Positions 19,501 to 28,473 of a stretch of 64,000 bases of DNA are shown piece after piece (positions within the stretch are counted from its first letter, which is position 1; every line of letters starts with the position of its first letter). The notes below the pieces were generated by a model. It had not been told where the DNA came from, searched no databases, and saw only the letters and a program-made list of their open reading frames with translations. This stretch comes from Tritrichomonas musculus. Lineage: Eukaryota > Parabasalia > Tritrichomonadida > Tritrichomonadidae. Made by a program: the position numbers and the translations under genes. The stretch lies in NCBI GenBank assembly GCA_039105265.1, contig JAPFFF010000003.1:620001-684000 (forward strand), read 5' to 3'.

Positions 19501-22500
19501 TATTTCCAGCTTTTCCTAAGAATGAATTTGGATCAAATATTTTAATCACATTCTTTTTGACACTAATTTGAATGCTATTATTAAGATTATTAAAAATATG
19601 ATTAATGTTTTCCTGTCTTGTTAATTCTGTTTTAATTCCGTTAAAGAATTCTTTCATTCGATTAATTTGCTTAAATAAACTTGGTGTTACAATAACGTTT
19701 AAATTATCCATTTGAATTAATTTTTCTTCATTTTCTTTAGTGAAGCTAGTTTTAATTGAAACTTTAGATTTGCCAATTTGAAGATATAAATTTTCAGCCA
19801 TTGCCCTAAAACGAATTTCTTTTCTGCATTTAAGAGAGATGAGTGGCTTCAATAAAGTTAAATTTGAAGAAATTTCAGGGAGATCAATTGTAATCTTAGG
19901 AATTGTAAATTTGATAACAACTTTCAAACCATTATAAAGAGAGTTTACTACTTTAAGAGCATTTGTTGATAATTCATTTATATCCATTTGTTTCTTTGCT
20001 TTTATTTTCAAAGGTTTCAAAGCAGCCAAAGAAGAACTGCTGTTATGTTTTGTTATCAAATTTAAATTAGCTACACTTTTACGTCCAACTTGACTATTAT
20101 TTTTTGTCTGTGCTGCTTCTTGAGCTTCTTGGTCTTCTTTCTTGGGCACTTTAGAGAGGAGGCCGTTTATTAACGAAGCAATTTTAGAAAGAGTATTCTT
20201 ATTTGTTTTAATTTTCAACTCTCCTGAAGTTGTTAATAAGTTTAATTCTCTTTGGTGAGGATCATAGAAGCCATACATGTAAATGTCAATCAATGGCTTA
20301 GATACGATGTTAGTGATACTAAATTCGGGCTTGAAAACATAAAGAAATGCTCTAATTGAGTTTGTATTGAAAATGCCACCACGAATTCCAGGAAGTTTCA
20401 AATATGTGGCTGAATTATCATCAATTACGGCTTCAATTTTAATATCTTTAAAAATTAAAAAGAAGAAAAGATTATCAAGAAGATTTGCTAATGAATGAAC
20501 TGTTTCATTTTGATTGAATTTTTTCATTTTTTTAATGAATTTGTCAGTTTTCATTTGAGCTGTCGTTTCTACTTTTTCAATCAGTTTAGCTTTATGTTTT
20601 CTTTGAGAAAAACCTGTTCGTGTTTTCTTCCTTCTTCGAGGAATGAATATTTCAATGTTGACACATGCTTTTGGATTCAAAATTAAATCAACTGCAAATT
20701 TGATTTCAATTGGTCTCAAACAAAATGAGCCTTTGTTTATATCTTTGGAGAAATAAAAGTCAAAGCCACCAAATATTATTTGTGCATATTCATCAACACG
20801 AATCAACATGTTCATTAATGAAAGTGTCACAAAAGGAGACTTAGAAATGTTACAAAGTGCTGTAACTGAATCAATTGTGAGTATTACAAATTCAGCTCTT
20901 AAAACAAAACTATTTAAAATAAAATGGACAATTAATTGCTTGTCGCTTTTCTTCTTGATTTTCTTTTGTTGGAATTTGGTTGATGCTGCCGTTGTTGCTT
21001 CTTTTTTAGGTTTTTCAATACTCGATATGAAATCGAATAAATCTGATTTCAAATCTGATTTAATTGATTTAATTACAACACGTGCTGCTGAAGATTTTCC
21101 TTTTGAAACAATTGAAATCGGATCTAATTTAATGGTGATGATGCTATTCATCAAATTGAACTGAATTCGTCCAGTCTTTATGATAATTCGTGATTTTTCA
21201 TATTTTTTGCGTTTCTTTTCATTTTCAATCTTCTCAAATATTGTCGAATTACCTCGACCACTGAAACTATTTGGTCTCGCATTTTCATTAAGATGAATAT
21301 GACTGCTTTCATGGTTTTGGTACTGGTTTTCAGGGGAAAAAGTAGGTAGATTATTCTCACTCAAAAAATTGAGATGATAATTGGCCTCACTTCCAAGGCT
21401 GAAATTATTATGACTATGAATTGGATGGGGGTTGTTTTCACTCTGTTCTTCTTCCATGTCATCTTCATTATCATCGAATTGGTAATTATCTACGAAATTC
21501 ATAATTGATTTTCGGGCATTACATAATTTAGCATATGCTAAGTAGAAGCGAGTTATGGCGGCATCTTTTTCATCTTCAATGACTGATTCATTATCATCAA
21601 AAATACTTAATGATTCGTCTTCTTTTTGCGAACTATCTACATCTCTCTTTTTATATTTGCTCTTTCTACGGCGAAGTTTATGAACTTTTGCAGCTTTCTT
21701 CTTATTTTTATTGTGGTGGTGATTATCTTCTTTTTCATTTTCAATTTCGTTTATATATTCAGCCTGGTTTTCGCTATTATTTTCATGATGACAATAATCA
21801 TCTAAATTTTCATCTTCATCAATGTACTTTAATAAAGCATTCTTGAAATCATCAAGACCAACACCAACACTTGGTGATTCAATTTCACCTAAGACTGGTC
21901 CAATGTAAGATAGAAAGTAATTAATGAGCCTGGTTAATGGTGGTGATGAAGGAGCATTAAAAATAATTTTATTAATATGAATAGAAGTGTCACCATCGAT
22001 TTTGCCAAGCTCAATTAAAGGTAACTTTAATGAAGCAGCAGGCGTTTGTGAAATTTTTGAATAAGCATCCAAAGATATGTCTGAAACTGAGAGCGTCATT
22101 TGGCTTGATACGCCGACTTGATCACTCATGATTAAATCAATGCTATGAATGGATAAATCACATTTGGTTTCTCGATCAAAGTCAAAAAGTGACACAAAAA
22201 CGCCTGGTAAGTTAAGAGATGTACTTTTATTTTTGACTACTTTGTCCATCCAAAGATCAGTGACGACATTTCTGGCTATCGATGATAAGAAATAGGAATC
22301 TGGTTGTAAATTAAATGTTTTCAACATTAACATTAATACAATGATATATTCAACATTCAGTAAAACAGTTGTATTTGGCGATACAATAACATGCATATCG
22401 TTTCTACGAACATCAAAACGTTCCACTCCTGGATCAGCATCATCAAAAATATCATTTTGATGAGCAACGCCAAACCGAGAAAATCTTTGTATTTGGAATA

Positions 22501-25500
22501 AATGAAGCCATAATTGAGAGACATCAGAATTTGCATATTGTTTTTGACCTTCAAAAATAACTTCATGAATTGGTAATTCATAATCATTTTCTTTATTTGG
22601 ATCTGCTTTGAATGTCTGCATCAAAGTGTAATTTTCATCTAATGTTACATCATAATGATAGAAAATATGAGGTAATTTTACGTCTTTTGGTAAATTCATA
22701 AAATCAATGAATTCATGATGAGGATCATAATCGTTTATATGTTTCATTTGTAGCTTGGAATCATAGTCTGGATTGGTGTATCGTCCTCTTCTTATTATAG
22801 AAACGTATGTTGTTAAATGAAATACGGACCGTAATTTCGAAAGAGAAGTCACACTTTTTTCTTTCTTTTTTCTATTTGAATTATCTTCTTCTTCCTCTTC
22901 TTCTTCTTCATATTCATAATTGTTGGTGTCGTTTCCGGTGTTTGTTGTACTTGAATCTATCAAAAAGACAACTTTATTATGTGATGAAGATGATGATTGT
23001 TCAACAGTTGGGAAAGTAACATGCTTCTTCTTTTTCTTCTTTCTTTTCTTTGTGTTTTTATGTTCCTCTTCATTTGGTTGATAAATATGATGAACATCAA
23101 TTGTTGGAATATTGACAAACATTGCTTTATGAGCATCTGTATTGATGATGTTGTCTTGATAAACAACTATTCCTGTGGGAAGATTAACAAGCATCAGTCC
23201 ATATTGAACAAAATCAATAATTATTGACACTCCTCGAACTGACACTTGAATCTGTCTAGGTAAATAAATTGAATCAAAGTCAGGTTCAAGTAATTGTATT
23301 ACATCAAAAGAGAACCAAAGATGCATGAAATTCGATGCAAGATCAAGTAATGAAAATAATTGATAGACAGAAATTGTTCCGCTGATTTCGCCAACATCAA
23401 GACTCATTAGAGAGAAGAGAGTCGCTACATTTGGCTTAGTTACTGATGTATTTTTAATTGCAAAACTAATACCATTTATATGAATCGTTTCTCGAGGACT
23501 TTCAATGTCAATTCCTTCGCCAATTCGCTCGTAATAAAATCTTTCAGATGGTGTATTTGTCTTGTTAAAAGTGATAGAAATTGAAGGAAGTCCAATGATC
23601 ACATGAAAGTATGGCTGATAACTTTCAACTGTAAGATAAAAATTGGCAGCATGGACTGATAAAAATGCAGATGTATCATAAAGATCAAATGGAATGCCAA
23701 CATCAGCTTTCACTATTTGAACATTAACTTGCATATGCATTTTTGAGTCCGGAAATTCTGGAGGTGGTTTGACGTATGATTCGAATGCTTTATTATAAGT
23801 TGTAGTATTTGGATGTCTCTTCGTACTAGATGAATAATTTGAAATAACTGCCAAAATGGATTTAATGCAAATTACAGAAACGAATCCTTCTGTGGGACCT
23901 ATTTTAATGGCCAAAGGAAATTGCCTGTTTCCATTGTTCTTGTCCCATCTGTAGCTTCCATTTAATGTGATTGATGAGCAATCCAAATGTTCATGTTTGA
24001 TATATTTATGATGATGAATGGTGTCGTTTTTAGCTTCACGAAAATCTTTTTCATTTTCAATTTTATCATCTATATTATCATCATCGTCATTTTCAACATA
24101 ATGATCATCATCATTATCATCATCGTCATTATTATTATTGAACTTCTTTTTTGAATCAAAAAGTTGATCGTTATCATTTACTTCGAATTCAGTTTTTTTC
24201 TCGGCTTCTTCATGAGCCCATTTATAACAATTTCGGCGGAATTGATTCATATTGTTGTTTGGTAAGAAGAATTTGAGAATCGGATTATTCAGTTGTACTG
24301 TAAAAGTGACTTCTTTTTCTGATTCGTGAAAATATTTCGATGGCATCTGAAGATAGATACCAAACATCTCAGTTCGAATTACCATTCTTTGATGATTCCT
24401 AATTTTATATATATATTCAAAAAGAGGATTGTTTTTTGATAAAAGTTGAATTTTTGCATCAACCATTTGTAATGTAACTTGGAAATTTGAAGGTTGGAAG
24501 AAATCGATGTCATCTACTGTTTCTTCAAATGGATAAGTTGAAATAAAATCGGTTCCAAGATCAGTTAAAAAGTCAATATGATAAGGAGCAAGTTTCGTTT
24601 TGCATCGCTCAAATAATATCGAGCATTTAGTAAAGCTATCTTGGAACCATTTTTCAGGTGAAAAACTAATATAATTAACAAGTAATATTGAAGATCTTAT
24701 AATGGCATCTTCATCTGTTTCTAAATTTTCAGAAATTGAATTTGATAAGGAGGTTGAGATTCGTGGATTAACAAAATTGCAAATGACTTCCATTTTGTTT
24801 TCAGCAACACTTGAAACGTATTGAGGAATTGCCATTGTTATGATGGATTCTGGCTTGCTATCAAATTTGATGACTAAAGATTCGCTTAAGCCTTGAGTTG
24901 ATGTAAATGGAACAGTTATTTGAGCCGGTTGGTCACCAAAAAATGCCATTGTTATTTCCATATATTTTACCCGTCCATGAGAAATTGGATAAACGATTGG
25001 ATTAATGAATAAAAAAGGCTTAAAATAGCGCATGAAGGCACTTCGTAGCTTATCAGTGTAACTCCCATAATCTATTTTGGCATTTTTAAGGCCAACTTGA
25101 ATATTAGATTTGGGCTCAGCTGTCGCTTGACCAGCTTTCTCTTTATCTTCATTTCGAATATAGCATCCAAATGCGTCTTGTGTATACATAACATTTAAAA
25201 CATCAGTATAAAATATAGTTCGATTTTTGTCAAATCTTCTATCAAGGCAGCGCATCGAATTTGGATTTAATTTGGATTTATCAAATTCATTATTCGGAAT
25301 TGATCTTAGTTTTGCTTCTTTCATATGGAATGTTATCCTTTGCTTTAAAGAATGTTGAGGATCTTCACGTTTTATCATTGTAAATAAACCTTTTACTTTT
25401 TTGGCTGAAAAAAATAAAACTGAGGGAAGATGTTCGTTTCCGATTGAAACAAGCATAGCATTTACTGAGAATGTCATTGGTAATATAATTCGCATCATGA

Positions 25501-26116
25501 TTGATAATTGATAAGGTTGGGGCGGTGGTGATGGAAACATTTCTTTGTATATATCAGTGGCCTCATCTGTTGATTTTTTATCTAGAGCAAATATTTTACG
25601 AAATGTTTCAATTCGAGATATGGCGTCCTCACTTTGATTAAATAAAGTGATATGTAGTCCATCTATACTCACTTTAAAACGACTTTTCCGATTGAAAATT
25701 TGTGTGAAAATTCCTTTTTTCTTTTTAATTTTATTTTTTTTATTTGTTTCATGGCTACTTCTAATCCAATCGACGTTCTTTATATTTTTTTCATTTTGTA
25801 TTTCTTCATCTTTATCATTTTCATCAAAATCAGGAATTTTTGACCAATATTTTAACGCAACAGATAATCTTGAAATTTCTATCCTCATTGAGAGGGTGGT
25901 AATCATCAAATCGTGAACTAATAGGATTCCGCCAAGTATTGAAAATTGAAAACGCTTGAAAGTAATAGACAAAGTTTTGGGAAGTATACACCGAATAATG
26001 CATCTATAAATAGCTGCTGTTAAATAGCTTTGGAAAAGTGTAAAATAAAAGAGGACAACTGCAAAAATTAAAACGAATATAACAAACTCCCAGGGAATAT
26101 CAACTGCCGAAACCAT
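16508..26116 (-). CDS. Bridge-like lipid transfer protein, BLTP1/Csf1/Tweek type
   Basis: This single 3202-residue open frame starts with a membrane anchor (about residues 9-29, WEFVIFVLIFAVVLFYFTL). The segment ITFKRFQFSILGGILLVHDLMITTLSMRIEI follows, matching the N-terminal pattern of human BLTP1 (KIAA1109), Drosophila Tweek and yeast Csf1 (KxGSFSFSVLSGKIMFRDV-type). The rest is beta-rich with charged, disordered inserts, including runs such as DDDDNDDD, EEEEEEEED and KKRKKKKKK. BLTP proteins form long hydrophobic grooves that carry phospholipids between the ER and other membranes; BLTP1/Csf1 acts at ER-plasma membrane and ER-mitochondrion contacts. Length is near Csf1 (about 2960) and shorter than human BLTP1 (about 5000). 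The family call rests on the N-terminus and overall layout. Confidence 0.72.
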   Translation of the reverse strand: MVSAVDIPWEFVIFVLIFAVVLFYFTLFQSYLTAAIYRCIIRCILPKTLSITFKRFQFSILGGILLVHDLMITTLSMRIEISRLSVALKYWSKIPDFDENDKDEEIQNEKNIKNVDWIRSSHETNKKNKIKKKKGIFTQIFNRKSRFKVSIDGLHITLFNQSEDAISRIETFRKIFALDKKSTDEATDIYKEMFPSPPPQPYQLSIMMRIILPMTFSVNAMLVSIGNEHLPSVLFFSAKKVKGLFTMIKREDPQHSLKQRITFHMKEAKLRSIPNNEFDKSKLNPNSMRCLDRRFDKNRTIFYTDVLNVMYTQDAFGCYIRNEDKEKAGQATAEPKSNIQVGLKNAKIDYGSYTDKLRSAFMRYFKPFLFINPIVYPISHGRVKYMEITMAFFGDQPAQITVPFTSTQGLSESLVIKFDSKPESIITMAIPQYVSSVAENKMEVICNFVNPRISTSLSNSISENLETDEDAIIRSSILLVNYISFSPEKWFQDSFTKCSILFERCKTKLAPYHIDFLTDLGTDFISTYPFEETVDDIDFFQPSNFQVTLQMVDAKIQLLSKNNPLFEYIYKIRNHQRMVIRTEMFGIYLQMPSKYFHESEKEVTFTVQLNNPILKFFLPNNNMNQFRRNCYKWAHEEAEKKTEFEVNDNDQLFDSKKKFNNNNDDDDNDDDHYVENDDDDNIDDKIENEKDFREAKNDTIHHHKYIKHEHLDCSSITLNGSYRWDKNNGNRQFPLAIKIGPTEGFVSVICIKSILAVISNYSSSTKRHPNTTTYNKAFESYVKPPPEFPDSKMHMQVNVQIVKADVGIPFDLYDTSAFLSVHAANFYLTVESYQPYFHVIIGLPSISITFNKTNTPSERFYYERIGEGIDIESPRETIHINGISFAIKNTSVTKPNVATLFSLMSLDVGEISGTISVYQLFSLLDLASNFMHLWFSFDVIQLLEPDFDSIYLPRQIQVSVRGVSIIIDFVQYGLMLVNLPTGIVVYQDNIINTDAHKAMFVNIPTIDVHHIYQPNEEEHKNTKKRKKKKKKHVTFPTVEQSSSSSHNKVVFLIDSSTTNTGNDTNNYEYEEEEEEEEDNSNRKKKEKSVTSLSKLRSVFHLTTYVSIIRRGRYTNPDYDSKLQMKHINDYDPHHEFIDFMNLPKDVKLPHIFYHYDVTLDENYTLMQTFKADPNKENDYELPIHEVIFEGQKQYANSDVSQLWLHLFQIQRFSRFGVAHQNDIFDDADPGVERFDVRRNDMHVIVSPNTTVLLNVEYIIVLMLMLKTFNLQPDSYFLSSIARNVVTDLWMDKVVKNKSTSLNLPGVFVSLFDFDRETKCDLSIHSIDLIMSDQVGVSSQMTLSVSDISLDAYSKISQTPAASLKLPLIELGKIDGDTSIHINKIIFNAPSSPPLTRLINYFLSYIGPVLGEIESPSVGVGLDDFKNALLKYIDEDENLDDYCHHENNSENQAEYINEIENEKEDNHHHNKNKKKAAKVHKLRRRKSKYKKRDVDSSQKEDESLSIFDDNESVIEDEKDAAITRFYLAYAKLCNARKSIMNFVDNYQFDDNEDDMEEEQSENNPHPIHSHNNFSLGSEANYHLNFLSENNLPTFSPENQYQNHESSHIHLNENARPNSFSGRGNSTIFEKIENEKKRKKYEKSRIIIKTGRIQFNLMNSIITIKLDPISIVSKGKSSAARVVIKSIKSDLKSDLFDFISSIEKPKKEATTAASTKFQQKKIKKKSDKQLIVHFILNSFVLRAEFVILTIDSVTALCNISKSPFVTLSLMNMLIRVDEYAQIIFGGFDFYFSKDINKGSFCLRPIEIKFAVDLILNPKACVNIEIFIPRRRKKTRTGFSQRKHKAKLIEKVETTAQMKTDKFIKKMKKFNQNETVHSLANLLDNLFFFLIFKDIKIEAVIDDNSATYLKLPGIRGGIFNTNSIRAFLYVFKPEFSITNIVSKPLIDIYMYGFYDPHQRELNLLTTSGELKIKTNKNTLSKIASLINGLLSKVPKKEDQEAQEAAQTKNNSQVGRKSVANLNLITKHNSSSSLAALKPLKIKAKKQMDINELSTNALKVVNSLYNGLKVVIKFTIPKITIDLPEISSNLTLLKPLISLKCRKEIRFRAMAENLYLQIGKSKVSIKTSFTKENEEKLIQMDNLNVIVTPSLFKQINRMKEFFNGIKTELTRQENINHIFNNLNNSIQISVKKNVIKIFDPNSFLGKAGNKGKNNTPQYEIPTILSDKYVINFNNNLINLKYSDNSYEEEEEENYQDGFFIEIPSISLSLETRKSEAHSKTATAANFILKNLNIEDKNEYGKVNKHKKQNFSSVRCEETNISALSFVNHLNVDVNINSFHISVYSTIPIVISHLVSFIKTIQKDIMVIKTAKILGPRKNISDAKKLKMMARRGSLKSFQTESSYVIFDVKVVNTAVILHSPHSEISLPSVLVYGDYEKTNSTFSPQKLLSTIRIKPIQTSISTSILLWFKKLLANIENEEIIEIMKRRSSNADNISNENSTPSVDFLNTQKKPKKVLAQKLMLNVTIFLEEIDFNLGCQPSDVMLQFGLQNLVFHFTTKTDCASFKVGEIVVTTEKADDNRKSNLSQIVKSNRYRPKTLSYSAIHELNDDENSNRLLSINISPIDGMISRNVQVFNVNTLSLSVSNNEMEDLFTFIKVWVQPIMDILKEVSSIYLKNAKPKNSILTQHNENNANQPDNNQNNQNMTDQDTYNVQKIKKGQLNLSARVQSLTISFIYSGINGKLGLEIKPVLFSRTDLSTNLSIPKIVIFATGFVKGTIEIQPVIFQLNNVKKTKIETPKISHPTQKLIRRNSIVEYKRINNVIIIKSIRCDIKSYEDPLLLFNLEGIYLFFLLLPPSDQILSLTINSSQLKMTSQAISKFKRIMSAITDPIKEGIAKTKRTTVHTEVPHYEQFNGYRGNVSTFNLSSSSTPDQNDQNLLEKKKEKKKVHIEKARMDLLLSKCNFELYRYYMTDKEAVKLTVSRAFLSVNLLEKQKKSNKNSNQITIPKIIRNMNFVFEPMALLRLFSTNGKLDDHRNVLLIPQILGSLNTIQQGKNVSYDFNTVFKDSVECSLTISDYEAVKEIVMFAIRNITNQNAQDAENNILADQNDQIYNDNMNYGIVDQQIESDEKITKKKKREYNFSPGDYHFSPQFKISLGAKIQPDVEWVLGCLGIKDEHVVPATLFQYVCVSLQDLLEYIAQSVASEI

Positions 26117-27768
26117 TTGATGATTGAGATGAAGAAATTTTATATGGGTTTTTCAATGTATATAGAAAAATATGATCGCTTGTTATTAACTACTATTGAA
26201 ATTTTCAATAATCAAATTTCCTATTTTTGAAAAAGTTGATCTCTTTTTAAAAAAGTTCTTGAAATCAATAAAATTAGTATTTGTTTTTCTTTTTATCATT
26301 ATACTTGTTAATTTGCTTATAACGTATTAAATGTAGAATATTCTTATTTGCTAACAAAAAATTAAGATAAAAATATTAATTGAAAAAATCAATTCAATCT
26401 TTTTTTTTAAATAGCATCAAAATGAGAACTTATATGGTTGTTTTGTACGTTAAGATATTTATCTCATTCAATACTATAATCCCACCTTAGAATTGGAAGG
26501 CATTGATTTGAATAATAAATTTATTAAAGTATTAGAATATATTTGTAATATTCAAAATAGAATTTGCTTGATGAATGGTTGAGATTGATATTTATTAATA
26601 AAAATTTGATGATCAATATGAAAGAATGACAGTTTTTTGTATAAGAAGCTAGACAAAGGAAAAATAAAATTGTTTTCTGCATTTGACAATTTTAAGAAAT
26701 AAATTAAGGCACAAATAATTGTAAAAATTATTTAATTCAATTTTTGTTATTAATATTATGGGAATAATATTCCATTAAAATATTTTATATTATTATATTT
26801 ATATAATAATATTATTTAATTATATATATATATATATTATTATTATGAAATACATGTAAATTTAAAAAGATAATTTAAAAAAAATTAAATCGAATTATTT
26901 AAAAAATTTGTAAATACCTTTGAAAATTTTTGAAAACTTGTTTATTACTAACTCAATTTTCAATGAAAATAACCTTTCTAACTTTTTAAATAAAGACTAA
27001 TCAATGATCATTCAATATTGAATGTCTATTCAATATTTAAATTTTATATATCATTTATCTTCAGCATAATTGATTAATTGATTTTATTTTGTGAATAAAA
27101 GCATATAATTATATATTTTTGATGATTTAGATATAAAAATATTTATTTAATATTTATTATTCTTAAGTTTTGGTCATGAGGAAAAACTACACTTTTCAAT
27201 CATAAAATAAATTTAATTTCACAATTCTCAAATGAAAAAATTGTATTAGATCTCATAAAATCTTTCGAATTTATTAATAAATAAAAGAAATTGTGTATTT
27301 TAATCTTTCATTCAATATAGAATACAATGAAAAATGTTTTTTTATAAATCAAAATACTGTTGGATATAATGGCTATTTGATTTTAAATTATCATATTGGA
27401 ATATTTTTGCTTAACTATTAAAATCTATCAGTATTTTGATATCCAAATATTAATGTGGCGTATGTTTTAAATAAATTAAGTTTTCAATATGATTATAAAA
27501 AATATCTTTTCATTTTGCCTCCAAAATAATATCTATCAACAGCAAATAAGGTAGTGTAACAATGGTTCGAATGAAAAAAGTTAAAAAAAAACTGTGTTTA
27601 GATTGCACTAATCTAAGAATAAAAGTTGAAACAGGAAAATTTTGCAGAAAAAAACGTTTTATAAAATTTTGAATGTTATAATGTTTTTTCTATGAATTTT
27701 TCTTTTCAATATTATGACATGTTATATGAAAATGATTTTCATATTCAAACAGACTAGTATTCAAAAAA
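26117..27768. other. Long AT-rich intergenic region (1.65 kb)
   Basis: This region separates two divergent genes, the lipid transfer protein and eL20. It is extremely A/T-rich, with ATAT tracts near 26820 and many short palindromic AT words. I find no open frame above background, no tRNA-like boxes and no clear terminal repeats. A decayed element could lie here unnoticed. Confidence 0.4.
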
Positions 27769-27788
27769 CCGGTTTGGTCGACCTTTCC
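27769..27788 (+). promoter_or_regulatory. Core promoter of eL20, M5 with M3-like box
   Basis: CCGGTTTGGTCG is followed by ACCTTTCC and then directly by the ATG at 27790. CCTTT matches M5; starting at its second C (27783) gives a leader of only 7 bases. CCGGTTT is one base off the M3 consensus. The box order and spacing match eL42 and eS24. Confidence 0.7.
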
Positions 27789-27789
27789 A

Positions 27790-28317
27790 ATGCTGAAGAA
27801 CTACGAAGTCATTGCTCGTCCAAATCCAACAGCAGCTGTTCCAAACCCACCAGCAATTCGTGTTCAAGTTTTCGCCGGCGATGAAGTTGTTGCTAAGTCT
27901 AAGTTCTGGACAGTCGCTTCTCGTATCGCTCGTCTAAAGCCAGCACACGGTGAAGTTCTTGCAGTCAAGCAAGTTATCGAACCAGAACCACATCGCGTCA
28001 AGAGCTACGGAATTTGGCTCACATTCAACTCTGCTCGTGGAACACAAAACATCTACAAAGAAGTTCGTGATACAACAACCGAAGGAGCCATCAGACATCT
28101 TTACCAAGAAATGGCCGGAACACATAACGTCCACCAACATCAAATATCAATCATCCGTATCTCCGAACTTGCAAAAGGAGATGTTCATCATAAGCATATT
28201 GAACAATTTGCCGAAGAAAATATTAAGTTCCCAATTGCTAAACAAGAAATCCGCCCAGCTCATTCATACCAAAAGAAAATCCTCAGCCACAAACGCCCAA
28301 CTGTTTGCGGATTTTAA
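27790..28317 (+). CDS. RPL18A: 60S ribosomal protein eL20 (L18a)
   Basis: The 175-residue product is a clear eL20/L18a. The N-terminal LKNYEVIARPNP, the core FAGDEVVAKSKFWTVASRIARLKPAHGEVLAV, the stretch KSYGIWLTFNSARGTQNIYKEVRDTT and the end of the protein (HSYQKKILSHKRPTVCGF, compare HxxxxxxFxxxRPNTFF) are diagnostic. It belongs to the solvent side of the large subunit near the 5S rRNA. Length is normal (172-176). The stop is embedded in TTTTAAAATAAA. It is intronless and shows higher GC and biased codons than the neighbouring genes, as expected of a highly expressed gene. Confidence 0.96.
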   Translation: MLKNYEVIARPNPTAAVPNPPAIRVQVFAGDEVVAKSKFWTVASRIARLKPAHGEVLAVKQVIEPEPHRVKSYGIWLTFNSARGTQNIYKEVRDTTTEGAIRHLYQEMAGTHNVHQHQISIIRISELAKGDVHHKHIEQFAEENIKFPIAKQEIRPAHSYQKKILSHKRPTVCGF

Positions 28318-28473
28318 AATAAACATTATCCGCACTTTATAACATATTTTTCTTTTTTTTTTTTTTTTTCTACATTAATCTTTGATTTTTCCCAAGGATT
28401 CAAATTCAGATATTATATTTCTTCCAAGAGAGTTAAAAAAAGAGTTTTATATTTGCATTTTATTTATTCAGAG

